Assembly (NCBI GenBank): GCA_949425575.1
Contig: CASPVX010000004.1
Coordinates: 1-44,427, forward strand
DNA: 44,427 bases
DNA from: an uncultured Bacilli bacterium
Lineage (GTDB): Bacteria > Bacillota_I > Bacilli_A > RF39 > UBA660
Direction of reading: 5' to 3'
In this document: positions 15,836 through 24,363 of the stretch, in pieces
How positions within the stretch are numbered: position 1 is the stretch's first letter
Layout: each line of letters starts with the position of its first letter
The notes under the pieces: generated by a model
The model's input: only the letters and a program-made list of their open reading frames with translations
Databases searched by the model: none
Told to the model about the DNA's origin: nothing
Made by a program: the position numbers and the translations under genes

Positions 15836-18139
15836 CTATCTTCCACCGCAAGTATTTAAACTAGCGTTTTTAACTCTTTCAATTGGCACACCTTCGCCAT
15901 CTTTACGTCCACAACCTGGACAATAATCTCCAATTACCCCAGTGTATCCACATACTGGGTCTCTATCTACTGGGTGATTGATTGCACCATAACCTATATT
16001 ATTATCATGCATTAATCTTACAATTTTTTCAAAGGCATCAACATTCATCGCTGTATCGCCATCTAATTCTACATAACTAATATGTCCTCCATTAGTAAGT
16101 TCATGATAAGGACCTTCTAATTTCAATTTAGATGCTATCGAAATGTCATAGTAAACTGGAATATGGAATGAATTAGTATAATAATCTTTATCAGTAATTC
16201 CAGTTAATTTACCATAAATCGCTTTATCCATATTAGTAAATCTTCCTGATAATCCTTCAGCTGGAGTTGCAATTAAAGAGAAATTTAAATTATACTCTTT
16301 TGCATATTCATCCATTTTATTTCGCATAAATCCGATTATCTCTAAACCTAATTTTTGAGAAGCTTTACTTTCTCCATGATGCTTACCAGTTAAAGCTGTT
16401 AAACATTCAGCAAGACCGATAAATCCAATTGTAAGTGTTCCATGTTTTAAAGCTTTTCTAAGTCTATCTGTATCTTTTAATTTGTCACTATCCATCCAAA
16501 TACCTTGTCCTAATAAAAATGGAAAGTTATATACTCTTCTTGAACATTGAATTTCAAATCTGTCTAACAATTGATCTTTTACTAAATCCATTTTTTCTTC
16601 TAGTTCTTTATAGAATTCATCCATATTTGTTTTACCACTAGGAAGACCATGTTTAATTCCAAGTCTTGGTAAATTAATTGAAGTGAATGACAAATTTCCT
16701 CTTCCAGGAGTAAGTGACTTGTTAGGATCAGCTACATTAGTAAGTACTCTTGTACGACATCCCATATAACCTACTTCTGTTCTATAATCATTTGGATCAT
16801 ATGTAACTTTATTGAATGTTGAATCAATAAATGAGAAATTAGGGAATAGTCTTTTTGCTGAAACTTCACAAGCTAATCTAAACAAATCATAGTTTGGATC
16901 TTCTTTTTCGTAGTTTACTCCCTCTTTTAATTTGAAAATTGAAATTGGGAATATTGGTGTTTCATTTTTTCCAAGTCCTGCATCTGTAGCAAGTAAATAA
17001 TTTTTAATAACCATTCTTCCCTCAGCTGAAGTATCTGTACCAAAGTTAATAGATGAAAATGGTACTTGAGCTCCTGCTCTTGAATGCATTGTATTTAAAT
17101 TATGAATAAATGCTTCCATAGCTTGATATGTTGCTCTATCAGTTCTTTGAAGTGCTTTTTCATAAGCTTTAGTTAATATTTTTTCAACTTCTTTTGATCC
17201 TTTTGCATAACTATAAAAATCAGCTATATCAAAATCGATTGTATTTAATTTATCAACATCTTTAGCAACTTTATCCATATTAATAAAATTAATAAAATCA
17301 GTTACTTCTAAGAAATCACAAATAGCTTGTTTAAATTGTTTTTTAAATGTTTGAAGTACTCCTGGTGCCATATAGTAATCAAAAGCAGGAATACTTTGAC
17401 CACCATGTTGATCATTTTGATTTGCTTGAATAGCAATTGCAGCTAAAGCTGAATAACTAATAATATCATTTGGTTTTCTTAAATGACCATGTCCAGTAGA
17501 AAAACCACCTTCAAATAATTTTTGCAAATCAATTTGCATACAAGTAGTTGTTCCCATTGGCATGAAATCCATATCATGAATATGAATATCACCATTATCA
17601 TGAGCTTCTGCGATTTTCTTTTTCATTAAATATGATTTTGCAAATTCTTTAGAAACTGTACTTCCATATTGAAGCATTGTTCCCATTGCTGTATCTCCAT
17701 CAACATTAGCATTTTCTCTCTTTGAATCTTCTTCTGCTGCTGACTTAAGACCTAAACTTTCAATTGCTTTTAAAAATTTATGTTGTTTCTTTTCTCCCAT
17801 AAATAATTGTCTTGAAGCGGCTCTTCTTTCTCTATATTCAGCAAATGAAGTATAAACATCTTCATATTTTTCTTTTTTTAACTCTTCCTCAATTAAATCT
17901 TGAATTGTTTCAATTTTAATTTTTCCATCTGCAGCAAATTCTTTTTCAATTCTATCAACTACAGCATTATAAACTTTATTTATATCTTTTTCAGTATATT
18001 TAGGTTCATTTTCTTCATCATGAATACTATCAAAACCTTTTTTTATTGCCATGGCAATTTTAGTTGGATTCCATTCAACCTTTCTGCCAGTACGTTTTAC
18101 AACTTCAAAGTTGCTTAATTTTTCTTCAGTGTTAACCAT
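15836..18139 (-). CDS. nrdD: Anaerobic ribonucleoside-triphosphate reductase, large part
   Basis: A 767-residue class III ribonucleotide reductase that makes dNTPs without oxygen. The N-terminal ATP-cone (FEVVKRTGRKVEWNPTKIAMAI, about residues 8-100) is the allosteric site. The barrel contains the active-site cysteines in MGTTTCMQIDL and VGYMGCRTRVLTN. Near the C-terminus HPVDRDPVCGYTG and YCPGCGRKDG form the zinc region, with Asp where many homologues have the first Cys. The protein then ends at ERVKNASLNTCGGR, before the glycyl-radical motif, which is in the next gene. GGAGGAAG precedes the ATG. Promoter at 18168-18196. Confidence 0.94.
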   Translation of the reverse strand: MVNTEEKLSNFEVVKRTGRKVEWNPTKIAMAIKKGFDSIHDEENEPKYTEKDINKVYNAVVDRIEKEFAADGKIKIETIQDLIEEELKKEKYEDVYTSFAEYRERRAASRQLFMGEKKQHKFLKAIESLGLKSAAEEDSKRENANVDGDTAMGTMLQYGSTVSKEFAKSYLMKKKIAEAHDNGDIHIHDMDFMPMGTTTCMQIDLQKLFEGGFSTGHGHLRKPNDIISYSALAAIAIQANQNDQHGGQSIPAFDYYMAPGVLQTFKKQFKQAICDFLEVTDFINFINMDKVAKDVDKLNTIDFDIADFYSYAKGSKEVEKILTKAYEKALQRTDRATYQAMEAFIHNLNTMHSRAGAQVPFSSINFGTDTSAEGRMVIKNYLLATDAGLGKNETPIFPISIFKLKEGVNYEKEDPNYDLFRLACEVSAKRLFPNFSFIDSTFNKVTYDPNDYRTEVGYMGCRTRVLTNVADPNKSLTPGRGNLSFTSINLPRLGIKHGLPSGKTNMDEFYKELEEKMDLVKDQLLDRFEIQCSRRVYNFPFLLGQGIWMDSDKLKDTDRLRKALKHGTLTIGFIGLAECLTALTGKHHGESKASQKLGLEIIGFMRNKMDEYAKEYNLNFSLIATPAEGLSGRFTNMDKAIYGKLTGITDKDYYTNSFHIPVYYDISIASKLKLEGPYHELTNGGHISYVELDGDTAMNVDAFEKIVRLMHDNNIGYGAINHPVDRDPVCGYTGVIGDYCPGCGRKDGEGVPIERVKNASLNTCGGR

Positions 18140-18167
18140 AAAACTTCCTCCTACCTTGCTACTTCTG

Positions 18168-18196
18168 ATTATAGTAAATTTAAATTAAATCGTCAA
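18168..18196 (-). promoter_or_regulatory. Promoter of the nrdD operon
   Basis: Minus-strand TTGACG, 17 bases, TATAAT, about 30 bases before the nrdD start. No clear NrdR box pair is visible. Confidence 0.75.
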
Positions 18197-18500
18197 CAAA
18201 AAAAACGAACATTTTTAAACTTTTTTTTATGAGTTTAAAAACGCCCTTATTTTACGTCGTTTTTTACAAAAAAATATTTTTTAAGAATTTACATTTTATT
18301 AACTTTTTTGATTTTTTGTTTTTTTGTCAAAAAAACATTTTGGGGTTAATCCTTTGTTTTTACTAGGTTTTCCCATTTTTCAGAAAAAATACTTTTTTTG
18401 TTTTTTGAGAATTTACCAATTTTCGCTTTTTGTTATTTTTAATTTTTTCTATTTTTTGTTTTTTTGTTTTTTTTGATATTTTTTAATACAAAAAGGTAAA
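18197..18500. other. Long T-rich intergenic region between nrdD and the deacetylase gene
   Basis: Part of the longest non-coding stretch in the window (18140-18562). The plus strand is dominated by runs of T broken by single G, A or C. It holds no gene. CGAACATTTT at 18206-18215 recurs inverted at 18498-18507. Apart from the nrdD promoter and a possible plus promoter (TTGATA ... TAAAAT, about 18474-18502) I see nothing further that I can name. Confidence 0.6.
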
Positions 18501-18562
18501 ATGTTCGCTTTTTATAGTAGAATGTTTGTGTTTTTTTTGAATAGAATTATAATGGTGAAATT

Positions 18563-19771
18563 ATGAAAAAACTATTACTTATTTTTACTATACTAATTTG
18601 TTTAACTGGTTGTACAAAAGAAACTGAAGTAAGGACAATTATTGAAAATAATAATGCATATGTTTCAATAAATTATCCGATTACTAAAAATAAAAAATTA
18701 GATATTGAAATAAAAAAGCACATAGATAAAACATATAATATGTTTCAAAACACTTATAATGATAGTAATATACCTGAACTAAATATAAGTTATAAATATA
18801 AGTTACTTAATAATAATTTTATCAGTATTAATTTAAATACTTTTAAAAATGATGGTATTAATACATCCAATGTTATTACTACTTTTAACTATGATATTAA
18901 AAATAAAGATTTCATAAAATTGGAAAGCTTACTAGATATAAATAAGCTAAATTACTTAATGAAAAAAGAAATTTTACAAAAATATAAATCATGTACAGCT
19001 ACTTGTTTAAAAAATCTGAAAATTAAAAGTTATTTTTTAGATGAAAATAATATTACTTTATTTTTTAATTCCAAGGATTTAAATATTGATAGTTCAAAAA
19101 TCATTTCTATTGAAATACCAAATAAAAAATTAGATTTATCATTAAAAAGTAATAATAAAAATCCCACAATCCAAATTAAAAATAATAAATTAAATCCTAC
19201 AAATAAAGTTGTTGCACTAACGTTTGATGATGGCCCAAGTAAATACACTGATAAAATACTTAAAATTTTGGAAAAGGAAGACGCTAAAGCAACTTTCTTT
19301 ATCGTTGGTAATAAGGTAGAGCTGTATAATGAAACTCTTCTTAAAATGGTTAGTAATGGCAATGAAATTGGTAACCATTCGTTTGATCATAAACTACTAA
19401 CACGATTAACTGATGAAGAATTTAAAAACGATATTAAAAAAACACAAGAAACTATTTTTGAAAATACAGGCTTTATGCCCAAATTAATAAGGCCTACTTA
19501 TGGTGGTTATAACGATAAACTTATGAGCAATGTAGATTTAAAACTAACACTTTGGGATGTAGATGCATCTGATTGGAAATACAAAAGCGAAAGAAGGATA
19601 GTTAATAATGTTGTTAAAAATGTTAATGATGGTGATATTATTTTAATGCATGATATTTTTAATAGAAGTGTCGGTAGCGCTGAAAAAATAATTAAAACAT
19701 TGAAAAAAGAAGGCTACTCATTTGTTACAGTTAGTGAATTAAACAAAATTAAAGAAAAGAGAAAAAACTAA
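18563..19771 (+). CDS. Polysaccharide deacetylase lipoprotein (PdaC-like)
   Basis: A 402-residue lipoprotein: signal MKKLLLIFTILICLTGC with the lipobox LTGC. Residues about 25-190 form a DUF4163/DUF3298-like domain as in PdaC. Residues 213-395 are a NodB deacetylase with TFDDGPS (motif 1, metal Asp), NHSFDH (metal His pair), RPTYGGYND (motif 3), DVDASDW (motif 4) and ILMHD (motif 5). It should remove acetyl groups from peptidoglycan or other amino sugars outside the membrane, which raises lysozyme resistance. GGTGAAATT precedes the ATG. It is divergent from nrdD. Confidence 0.92.
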   Translation: MKKLLLIFTILICLTGCTKETEVRTIIENNNAYVSINYPITKNKKLDIEIKKHIDKTYNMFQNTYNDSNIPELNISYKYKLLNNNFISINLNTFKNDGINTSNVITTFNYDIKNKDFIKLESLLDINKLNYLMKKEILQKYKSCTATCLKNLKIKSYFLDENNITLFFNSKDLNIDSSKIISIEIPNKKLDLSLKSNNKNPTIQIKNNKLNPTNKVVALTFDDGPSKYTDKILKILEKEDAKATFFIVGNKVELYNETLLKMVSNGNEIGNHSFDHKLLTRLTDEEFKNDIKKTQETIFENTGFMPKLIRPTYGGYNDKLMSNVDLKLTLWDVDASDWKYKSERRIVNNVVKNVNDGDIILMHDIFNRSVGSAEKIIKTLKKEGYSFVTVSELNKIKEKRKN

Positions 19772-19788
19772 ATGTCATATACTTTATT

Positions 19789-20178
19789 ATGACAAACTAT
19801 AATTTAGAAGAATTAGAATCATTTAATATACAACTTATACTGACTGCTTTAACAATAGGAACGCTTTTAATTTCTATGACTTTAACGTACAATGAAAAAT
19901 TAAAAATACAAAATAAGCCTCCAATTCTTACCGATGATGAATCTTCTAATCTTCTTGTTATAAATAGAACTATTGCCGTGTTTATTGGAATTGGTTTTCT
20001 TCTTTTAAATATTCAAGATAGAAAGACTAAAGAACATGATGGTAAAATTAATTTAAAATTTGCTGATATGCAAATAGAGGCTAGTACTTTATCACTAATT
20101 AGTGCTTTTATTGTTTTATATGTAGCAATGAATGATAGTGAGCAAGCTTTTATTGCTAATGAGAATCCACAATTATAA
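19789..20178 (+). CDS. Small polytopic membrane protein, unknown
   Basis: A 129-residue protein with three hydrophobic segments (about residues 14-33, 57-74, 93-113) and charged loops between them. I recognise no family. The ATG follows the deacetylase stop by 17 bases but has no clear ribosome site; a TATACTTTATTATG stretch immediately precedes it, so it may be read weakly after the deacetylase or from a short leader. No strong terminator is visible after it. Confidence 0.6.
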   Translation: MTNYNLEELESFNIQLILTALTIGTLLISMTLTYNEKLKIQNKPPILTDDESSNLLVINRTIAVFIGIGFLLLNIQDRKTKEHDGKINLKFADMQIEASTLSLISAFIVLYVAMNDSEQAFIANENPQL

Positions 20179-20250
20179 AAAAGTCTATTATAAGCTATTC
20201 TTTTATACATATATACAATTATAATAAATTTACAATTTAGAAAAATACTT

Positions 20251-20279
20251 ATAAAAAAAGAAGCTTTATTTAGCTTCTT
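20251..20279 (-). terminator. Terminator of rny
   Basis: AAGAAGCT pairs with AGCTTCTT across a six-base loop, followed on the minus strand by TTTTTTT. It overlaps the rny stop. Confidence 0.75.
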
Positions 20280-21819
20280 CTGTTGCTCTTGTTTCTCTAA
20301 TAACTACAACTTTAATTGTACCAGGATATTGAAGTTTATCTTCAATTTTTGTTTTTATATCTCTAGCCACTTTATGACTTTTTAAATCATCAACTTCATC
20401 TGGTTTAACAATAATACGAAGTTCTCTACCTGCTTGAAGAGCATAAGCTTTTTCCACTCCATCTACTTCATTACCAATCGCTTCAAGTTCAGTTAATCTT
20501 TGAATATAGTTTTCAAGTGAATCATTTCTAGCACCTGGGCGAGACGCTGATAAAGCATCTGCAACCGCAACTAAAACTGAAATAACACTAGTTGCCTCTT
20601 TATCACCATGATGTGATTCAATAGCATTAATAACTAGTTCACTTTCATTATATTTACGAGCTAAATTTGCCCCTAACTCCACATGACTTCCCTCAATTTC
20701 ATGATCAATTGATTTTCCTATATCATGTAAAAGTCCAGCACGTCTTGCTAAGGTAACATTTTCACCCAACTCACCTGCAAGAACACCAGCTAAATGAGCA
20801 ACCTCTAAACTATGAGTTAAGGCATTTTGACCAAAACTAGTTCTGAATTGTAATTTTCCTATTAATTCAACTAATTCTGGGTCTACTTTAGTTAACCCTA
20901 ATTCAAATAAGGCATTTTCACCATACTCTAATAATTTCGCTTTCATATCATTTGAAGACTTATCGTAAACTTCTTCAATACGTGATGGATGAATTCTTCC
21001 ATCTTTTATTAAAGTATCTAAAGTTACCCTTGCTATTTCTCTTCTATAAGGATCAAAACTAGAAAGTACAATAGCTTCTGGAGTATCATCAATAATTAAA
21101 TCTACACCTGTAACAGCTTCTATTGTTCTTATATTTCGCCCTTCACGACCTATAATACGTCCCTTCATTTCATCATTAGGTAAACTAACGACTGTGACTG
21201 TTTGTTCACTCGCTACATCAGCGGCATATTTTTGCATAGCTGATACTAGCATTGTTTTTGATTTTTTATCAACTTCTAATTTAGCTTCTGCTTCTCTTTC
21301 CTTAATGTAAGCAGCTATTTCTAAATTCATCATTTCTTCTACTTTTTTAAGTACAAGACTGCGAGCCTCTTGTTTAGATAAACTCGCTATGCTTTCTAGT
21401 TGTTCTAATTCTTTTTGTTTGATTTCTTCCAATTCTACTTGCTTATTTTGAAGATCTTTTTGTTTAGAGATTAAATTATTTTCTTTTTCTTCTAGCATAA
21501 GTTCACGATTTTGTAATGTTTGATCACGACGATCCATACTCTCTTCACGTGCTAAAAGTCTATCTTCAGATTGTTTAATTTCTTCTTTTTTCTCTTTAAT
21601 CTCTATATCTAATTCTTTTTTTAATCTATGTGCTTCTTCCTTAGCTTCAAGAATACTGTCTCTCTTTGCTTTTTCAGCCTCCTTTTTAGCTTTTTCCACA
21701 AAGTTTTCAGCTTTCTTCATGCTCGCTGCGCCTCTAATATAATTGAATATTACTACAATTACAACACCAACAAAAAGTCCAATTAAAACTAGCAAAATGG
21801 AGAAAATGGTTCCTTCCAT
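20266..21819 (-). CDS. rny: Ribonuclease Y
   Basis: A 517-residue membrane-anchored endoribonuclease that starts bulk mRNA decay in Gram-positive bacteria. In order: N-terminal membrane helix (about 5-27), a long coiled coil (30-190), a KH RNA-binding domain with [19 protein letters not shown] (about 215-280), and an HD domain with [12 protein letters not shown] and [10 protein letters not shown]. Full family length. ATGGAGG precedes the ATG. It has its own promoter with a dyad over the -10 box and a hairpin at the predicted 5' end of the message, so it may be autoregulated. Confidence 0.96.
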   Translation of the reverse strand: MEGTIFSILLVLIGLFVGVVIVVIFNYIRGAASMKKAENFVEKAKKEAEKAKRDSILEAKEEAHRLKKELDIEIKEKKEEIKQSEDRLLAREESMDRRDQTLQNRELMLEEKENNLISKQKDLQNKQVELEEIKQKELEQLESIASLSKQEARSLVLKKVEEMMNLEIAAYIKEREAEAKLEVDKKSKTMLVSAMQKYAADVASEQTVTVVSLPNDEMKGRIIGREGRNIRTIEAVTGVDLIIDDTPEAIVLSSFDPYRREIARVTLDTLIKDGRIHPSRIEEVYDKSSNDMKAKLLEYGENALFELGLTKVDPELVELIGKLQFRTSFGQNALTHSLEVAHLAGVLAGELGENVTLARRAGLLHDIGKSIDHEIEGSHVELGANLARKYNESELVINAIESHHGDKEATSVISVLVAVADALSASRPGARNDSLENYIQRLTELEAIGNEVDGVEKAYALQAGRELRIIVKPDEVDDLKSHKVARDIKTKIEDKLQYPGTIKVVVIRETRATEEAK

Positions 21820-21847
21820 ATTAATACCTCCATATCGTCTGTTTAAG

Positions 21848-21865
21848 AGATGGTTATACCCATCT
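21848..21865 (-). promoter_or_regulatory. 5'-terminal stem-loop of rny message
   Basis: AGATGG pairs with CCATCT across six bases. It starts at the base where the predicted promoter would begin transcription, so the mRNA would begin with a hairpin. Confidence 0.45.
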
Positions 21866-21866
21866 A

Positions 21867-21885
21867 ATTACATTTTAAATGTAAT
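21867..21885. promoter_or_regulatory. Perfect dyad over the rny -10 box (operator-like)
   Basis: ATTACATTT and AAATGTAAT are perfect inverted arms around one central base. The dyad covers the predicted -10 hexamer at 21872-21877. I cannot assign a regulator. Confidence 0.5.
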
Positions 21886-21900
21886 ATGATAATAAGTCAA
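21872..21900 (-). promoter_or_regulatory. Promoter of rny
   Basis: Minus-strand TTGACT, 17 bases, TAAAAT. It lies just downstream of the terminator of the preceding gene. Confidence 0.7.
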
Positions 21901-21915
21901 GAAAATAAATTATAA

Positions 21916-21943
21916 CAAAAAAAGAGTAATTAACTACTCCTTT
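21916..21943 (-). terminator. Terminator of the 177-residue membrane protein gene
   Basis: AAAGAGTA pairs with TACTCCTTT with a wobble or bulge, loop of six, followed by TTTTTTTG on the minus strand. Confidence 0.6.
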
Positions 21944-22467
21944 ATTTTTTCAAGTTCAGCACTTACTCTGCCACTCTTTATATTATTTGTAATTATTTTC
22001 CCCTTTTTATAATCTAATTCAATTATATTTTTACAGTTTGGATATTCACATTTCCTAGCAGTAGAATCGGGTACTGGCATGCAAAGTTTATTGTATAAGT
22101 ATATTTTATTACTTCCCATTGCATATGTTCCCTCTGCATTTGACTTTCCTATGCAAGAATCATAATTTTCATAAATAAAAGTTCCATCTTCTTTTAAAGT
22201 CAAATTAACTTCAACATCACATGCACTATCATGTTTTTTATATAGATACTTCCCCACAATAAAACTAATATCTAAAGTTTCACTCATTTCCTTAGAATTA
22301 TTTTCTAAATCTGAAATTTTATTTTCTAACTTTTTAATGTCATCTTGATATTTATTAATATTTGCTTTATAAGTTTTATTACTATTTATCATAGTATAAA
22401 TTAAATAACCAACTACACAAACAATTAAAATAATTATTAAAGTTAATAATATTTGTTTCTTTTGCAT
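21934..22467 (-). CDS. Membrane-anchored protein with coiled coil and lipocalin-like domain
   Basis: Unrecognised 177-residue protein. A single N-terminal hydrophobic helix (6-28) is followed by a short coiled coil (about 33-62) and an extracytoplasmic beta-rich domain (VGKYLYKKHDSACDVEVNLTLKEDG... EGTYAMGSNKIYLYNK) that resembles small lipocalin-like or META-type barrels. Six cysteines in the outer domain could form disulfides. AGGAGGG precedes the ATG. It sits between recA and rny, a spot usually without an extra gene in Bacillus. Confidence 0.7.
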   Translation of the reverse strand: MQKKQILLTLIIILIVCVVGYLIYTMINSNKTYKANINKYQDDIKKLENKISDLENNSKEMSETLDISFIVGKYLYKKHDSACDVEVNLTLKEDGTFIYENYDSCIGKSNAEGTYAMGSNKIYLYNKLCMPVPDSTARKCEYPNCKNIIELDYKKGKIITNNIKSGRVSAELEKIKE

Positions 22468-22492
22468 ACTGCCCTCCTACAATTCAATATAT

Positions 22493-22526
22493 CAAAAAAA
22501 TAAAGTAACATAAAGTCACTTTATTT
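22493..22526 (-). terminator. Terminator of recA
   Basis: AAATAAAGTAAC pairs with GTCACTTTATTT (one G-U wobble) across a five-base loop, with TTTTTTT following on the minus strand. Confidence 0.8.
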
Positions 22527-23531
22527 CTTTTCCTCTTTTTTTACACCGATTTCGTAAAAATCTTTAACCTTTTTAGATATTTCTTCTTTTATTTTTGGGT
22601 TGGCTTTAAGGAATTCTTTTACATTTTCTTTTCCTTGTCCTATCTTTTCGCCATTATATGAATACCATGCACCTGCTTTTTCCACAACATTAGCTTCTGC
22701 AGCTAAATCAACAAGTTCTCCCTCAGCTGAAATTCCAGTTCCATACATAATATCTACTTGACAAGTTTTAAAGGGAGGGGCCATTTTATTTTTTACAACC
22801 TTAATATTAGTTTTATTTCCAATAATATCAGTTCCTAATTTAATTTGTTCACTTCTTCGAATATCTAATCTAATAGAAGAATAAAACTTAAGCGCTCTTC
22901 CTCCTGGAGTTACTTCTGGATTTCCAAACATGACACCCACTTTTTCACGTAATTGGTTGATAAAAATAGCCACAGTTCCTGTTTTATTAATAATACCTGC
23001 TAATTTTCTAAGTGCTTGACTCATAAGTCTAGCTTGAAGGCCAACATGAGAATCTCCCATTTCACCTTCAATTTCAGCTTGTGGAACTAAAGCAGCAACT
23101 GAATCAATTACTATTACACTAATTGCGCCACTTCTAACTAGTGCTTCTGCAATTTCTAAAGCTTGTTCTCCATTATCAGGTTGTGATAATAAAAGTTCAT
23201 TAATATCAACCCCAAGTCTTGCAGCATACTGTGGGTCTAGTGAATTTTCAGCATCAATAAATGCTACTTTACCACCTTGTTTTTGCGCTTCAGCAATTGC
23301 ATGAAGAGCAAATGTAGTTTTACCACTAGATTCAGGTCCATATATTTCTACAATTCTCCCTTTAGGATATCCTCCTATACCTAGTGCTATATCTAATGCC
23401 AAAGAACCACTAGGAACTACATCTATTTCTCTATTAGCATTATCTCCAAGTTTCATTACTGATCCTTTTCCAAATTGTTTTTCAATATCTTTTAATACTT
23501 GACTTAAATTGTCATCATTTCCTTTTGTCAT
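22521..23531 (-). CDS. recA: Recombinase RecA
   Basis: A 336-residue RecA, which drives homologous recombination and LexA self-cleavage. Walker A is GPESSGKTT, Walker B region [12 protein letters not shown], and the DNA-binding loops include [22 protein letters not shown]. The ATG at 23531 has AGGAGG at correct spacing; an in-frame start further upstream would fall over the promoter. It has a SigA promoter and a LexA box, and its own terminator. cinA, which precedes recA in Bacillus, is absent. Confidence 0.97.
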   Translation of the reverse strand: MTKGNDDNLSQVLKDIEKQFGKGSVMKLGDNANREIDVVPSGSLALDIALGIGGYPKGRIVEIYGPESSGKTTFALHAIAEAQKQGGKVAFIDAENSLDPQYAARLGVDINELLLSQPDNGEQALEIAEALVRSGAISVIVIDSVAALVPQAEIEGEMGDSHVGLQARLMSQALRKLAGIINKTGTVAIFINQLREKVGVMFGNPEVTPGGRALKFYSSIRLDIRRSEQIKLGTDIIGNKTNIKVVKNKMAPPFKTCQVDIMYGTGISAEGELVDLAAEANVVEKAGAWYSYNGEKIGQGKENVKEFLKANPKIKEEISKKVKDFYEIGVKKEEKK

Positions 23532-23557
23532 TTGTATCCTCCTCGTACTATATTTCA

Positions 23558-23586
23558 ATTTTATAATAATCAAAATGGTTTGTCAA
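23558..23586 (-). promoter_or_regulatory. Promoter of recA
   Basis: Minus-strand TTGACA, 17 bases, TAAAAT, with the LexA box just upstream of the -35. Confidence 0.8.
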
Positions 23587-23594
23587 TAGTTTTT

Positions 23595-23608
23595 CGAACA
23601 TTTGTTCT
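23595..23608. promoter_or_regulatory. LexA (SOS) box upstream of recA
   Basis: CGAACATTTGTTCT matches the Gram-positive LexA/DinR consensus CGAAC-N4-GTTCG at all but one base. It lies eight bases upstream of the recA -35, so recA is predicted to be SOS-induced. Confidence 0.85.
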
Positions 23609-23698
23609 TCATTTACATAATCCATTAAAATTACTTAATTATTAGTCTAACACACTTCTATTTATTTGTATAATGACAGTTTATGGAAATTGGTTAAT

Positions 23699-23736
23699 AA
23701 AAAAAAGGTAAATTGATTAGGTCAATTTACCTTTTT
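23699..23736. terminator. Strong terminator after pgsA
   Basis: AAAAAGGTAAATTGA pairs perfectly with TCAATTTACCTTTTT across a five-base loop. T tract on the minus side; it closes the gpsB-rnpB-rodZ-pgsA region. Confidence 0.85.
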
Positions 23737-23749
23737 ACTATATATAAAT

Positions 23750-24355
23750 TTATGAAATTAATTGTTTTTCAGCAAAACTATTTTTATATTTATTATAATA
23801 TTGAATTCCAGAAATAATAGATAAGACTGCTGCCAAAATAAGTAAGAAATCTGCAACTCTTAAATTAAATAATTCAAATGGTAAATTATAAAATAACGTT
23901 AATGTAATTCCTATCATTAAACAAGCAGTTTTTGCTTTACCAATTGGTACAGTAGCAATTACTTTACCTTCAGAGCTTGCTGCCGTTTTTATCGAATTAA
24001 CTATTATATCTCTTCCAATAATGATGACTGGAATAATCGGATGAACAAATCCTTGTGATGCTAAAATAATTAAAACAGAATCTACTAATATTTTTCCGGC
24101 AATAGTATCAGCCATTTTTTCAAATTCTGTTGTTTTATTACTTTTCTTCAAAACAAATGCATCCATAAAATCAACAATTGCCATAACTAAAAATAAAATT
24201 CCAACAATTAAATATCTTATATCAATAACAATTGCTTCATTAACAAACAATTGTGGCATATTAAATCCTGTTGCATCGAATGGAAATAGTAATAAAGCAA
24301 TAATTAAAAACGTAAGAAAGAATCTTCCCACAGTAAATTTATTTGGTAATTTCAT
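23750..24355 (-). CDS. pgsA: PgsA-like CDP-alcohol phosphatidyltransferase with eroded active site
   Basis: A 201-residue membrane protein of the PgsA family (phosphatidylglycerophosphate synthase). Overall it aligns well: MKLPNKFTVGRFFL start, five or six helices, GRDIIVNSIK and IGKAKT. In the catalytic motif D-x2-D-G-x2-A-R-x8-G-x3-D-x3-D the window reads VDFMDAFVLKKSNKTTEFEKMADTIAGK. The first three Asp remain, but G becomes A, A-R becomes L-K, the next G becomes E, and the fourth Asp, the presumed base, is G. Function as the classical synthase is therefore doubtful. AGGAGG precedes the ATG; it directly follows rodZ, as in Bacillus. Confidence 0.85.
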   Translation of the reverse strand: MKLPNKFTVGRFFLTFLIIALLLFPFDATGFNMPQLFVNEAIVIDIRYLIVGILFLVMAIVDFMDAFVLKKSNKTTEFEKMADTIAGKILVDSVLIILASQGFVHPIIPVIIIGRDIIVNSIKTAASSEGKVIATVPIGKAKTACLMIGITLTLFYNLPFELFNLRVADFLLILAAVLSIISGIQYYNKYKNSFAEKQLIS

Positions 24356-24363
24356 AAATCCTC

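Noticed and set aside
15824..15851. Translational frameshift joining nrdD to the glycyl-radical gene
   Set aside because: There is no slippery sequence at the nrdD stop, and the small gene has its own strong ribosome site and ATG.
18206..18220. CGAACATTTTTAAAC as a LexA box for nrdD
   Set aside because: Only one half-site matches; the GTTCG arm is missing.
18140..18562. tRNA, riboswitch or other structured RNA in the largest intergenic gap
   Set aside because: No cloverleaf, T-box or known riboswitch core is visible; the sequence is mostly T tracts.
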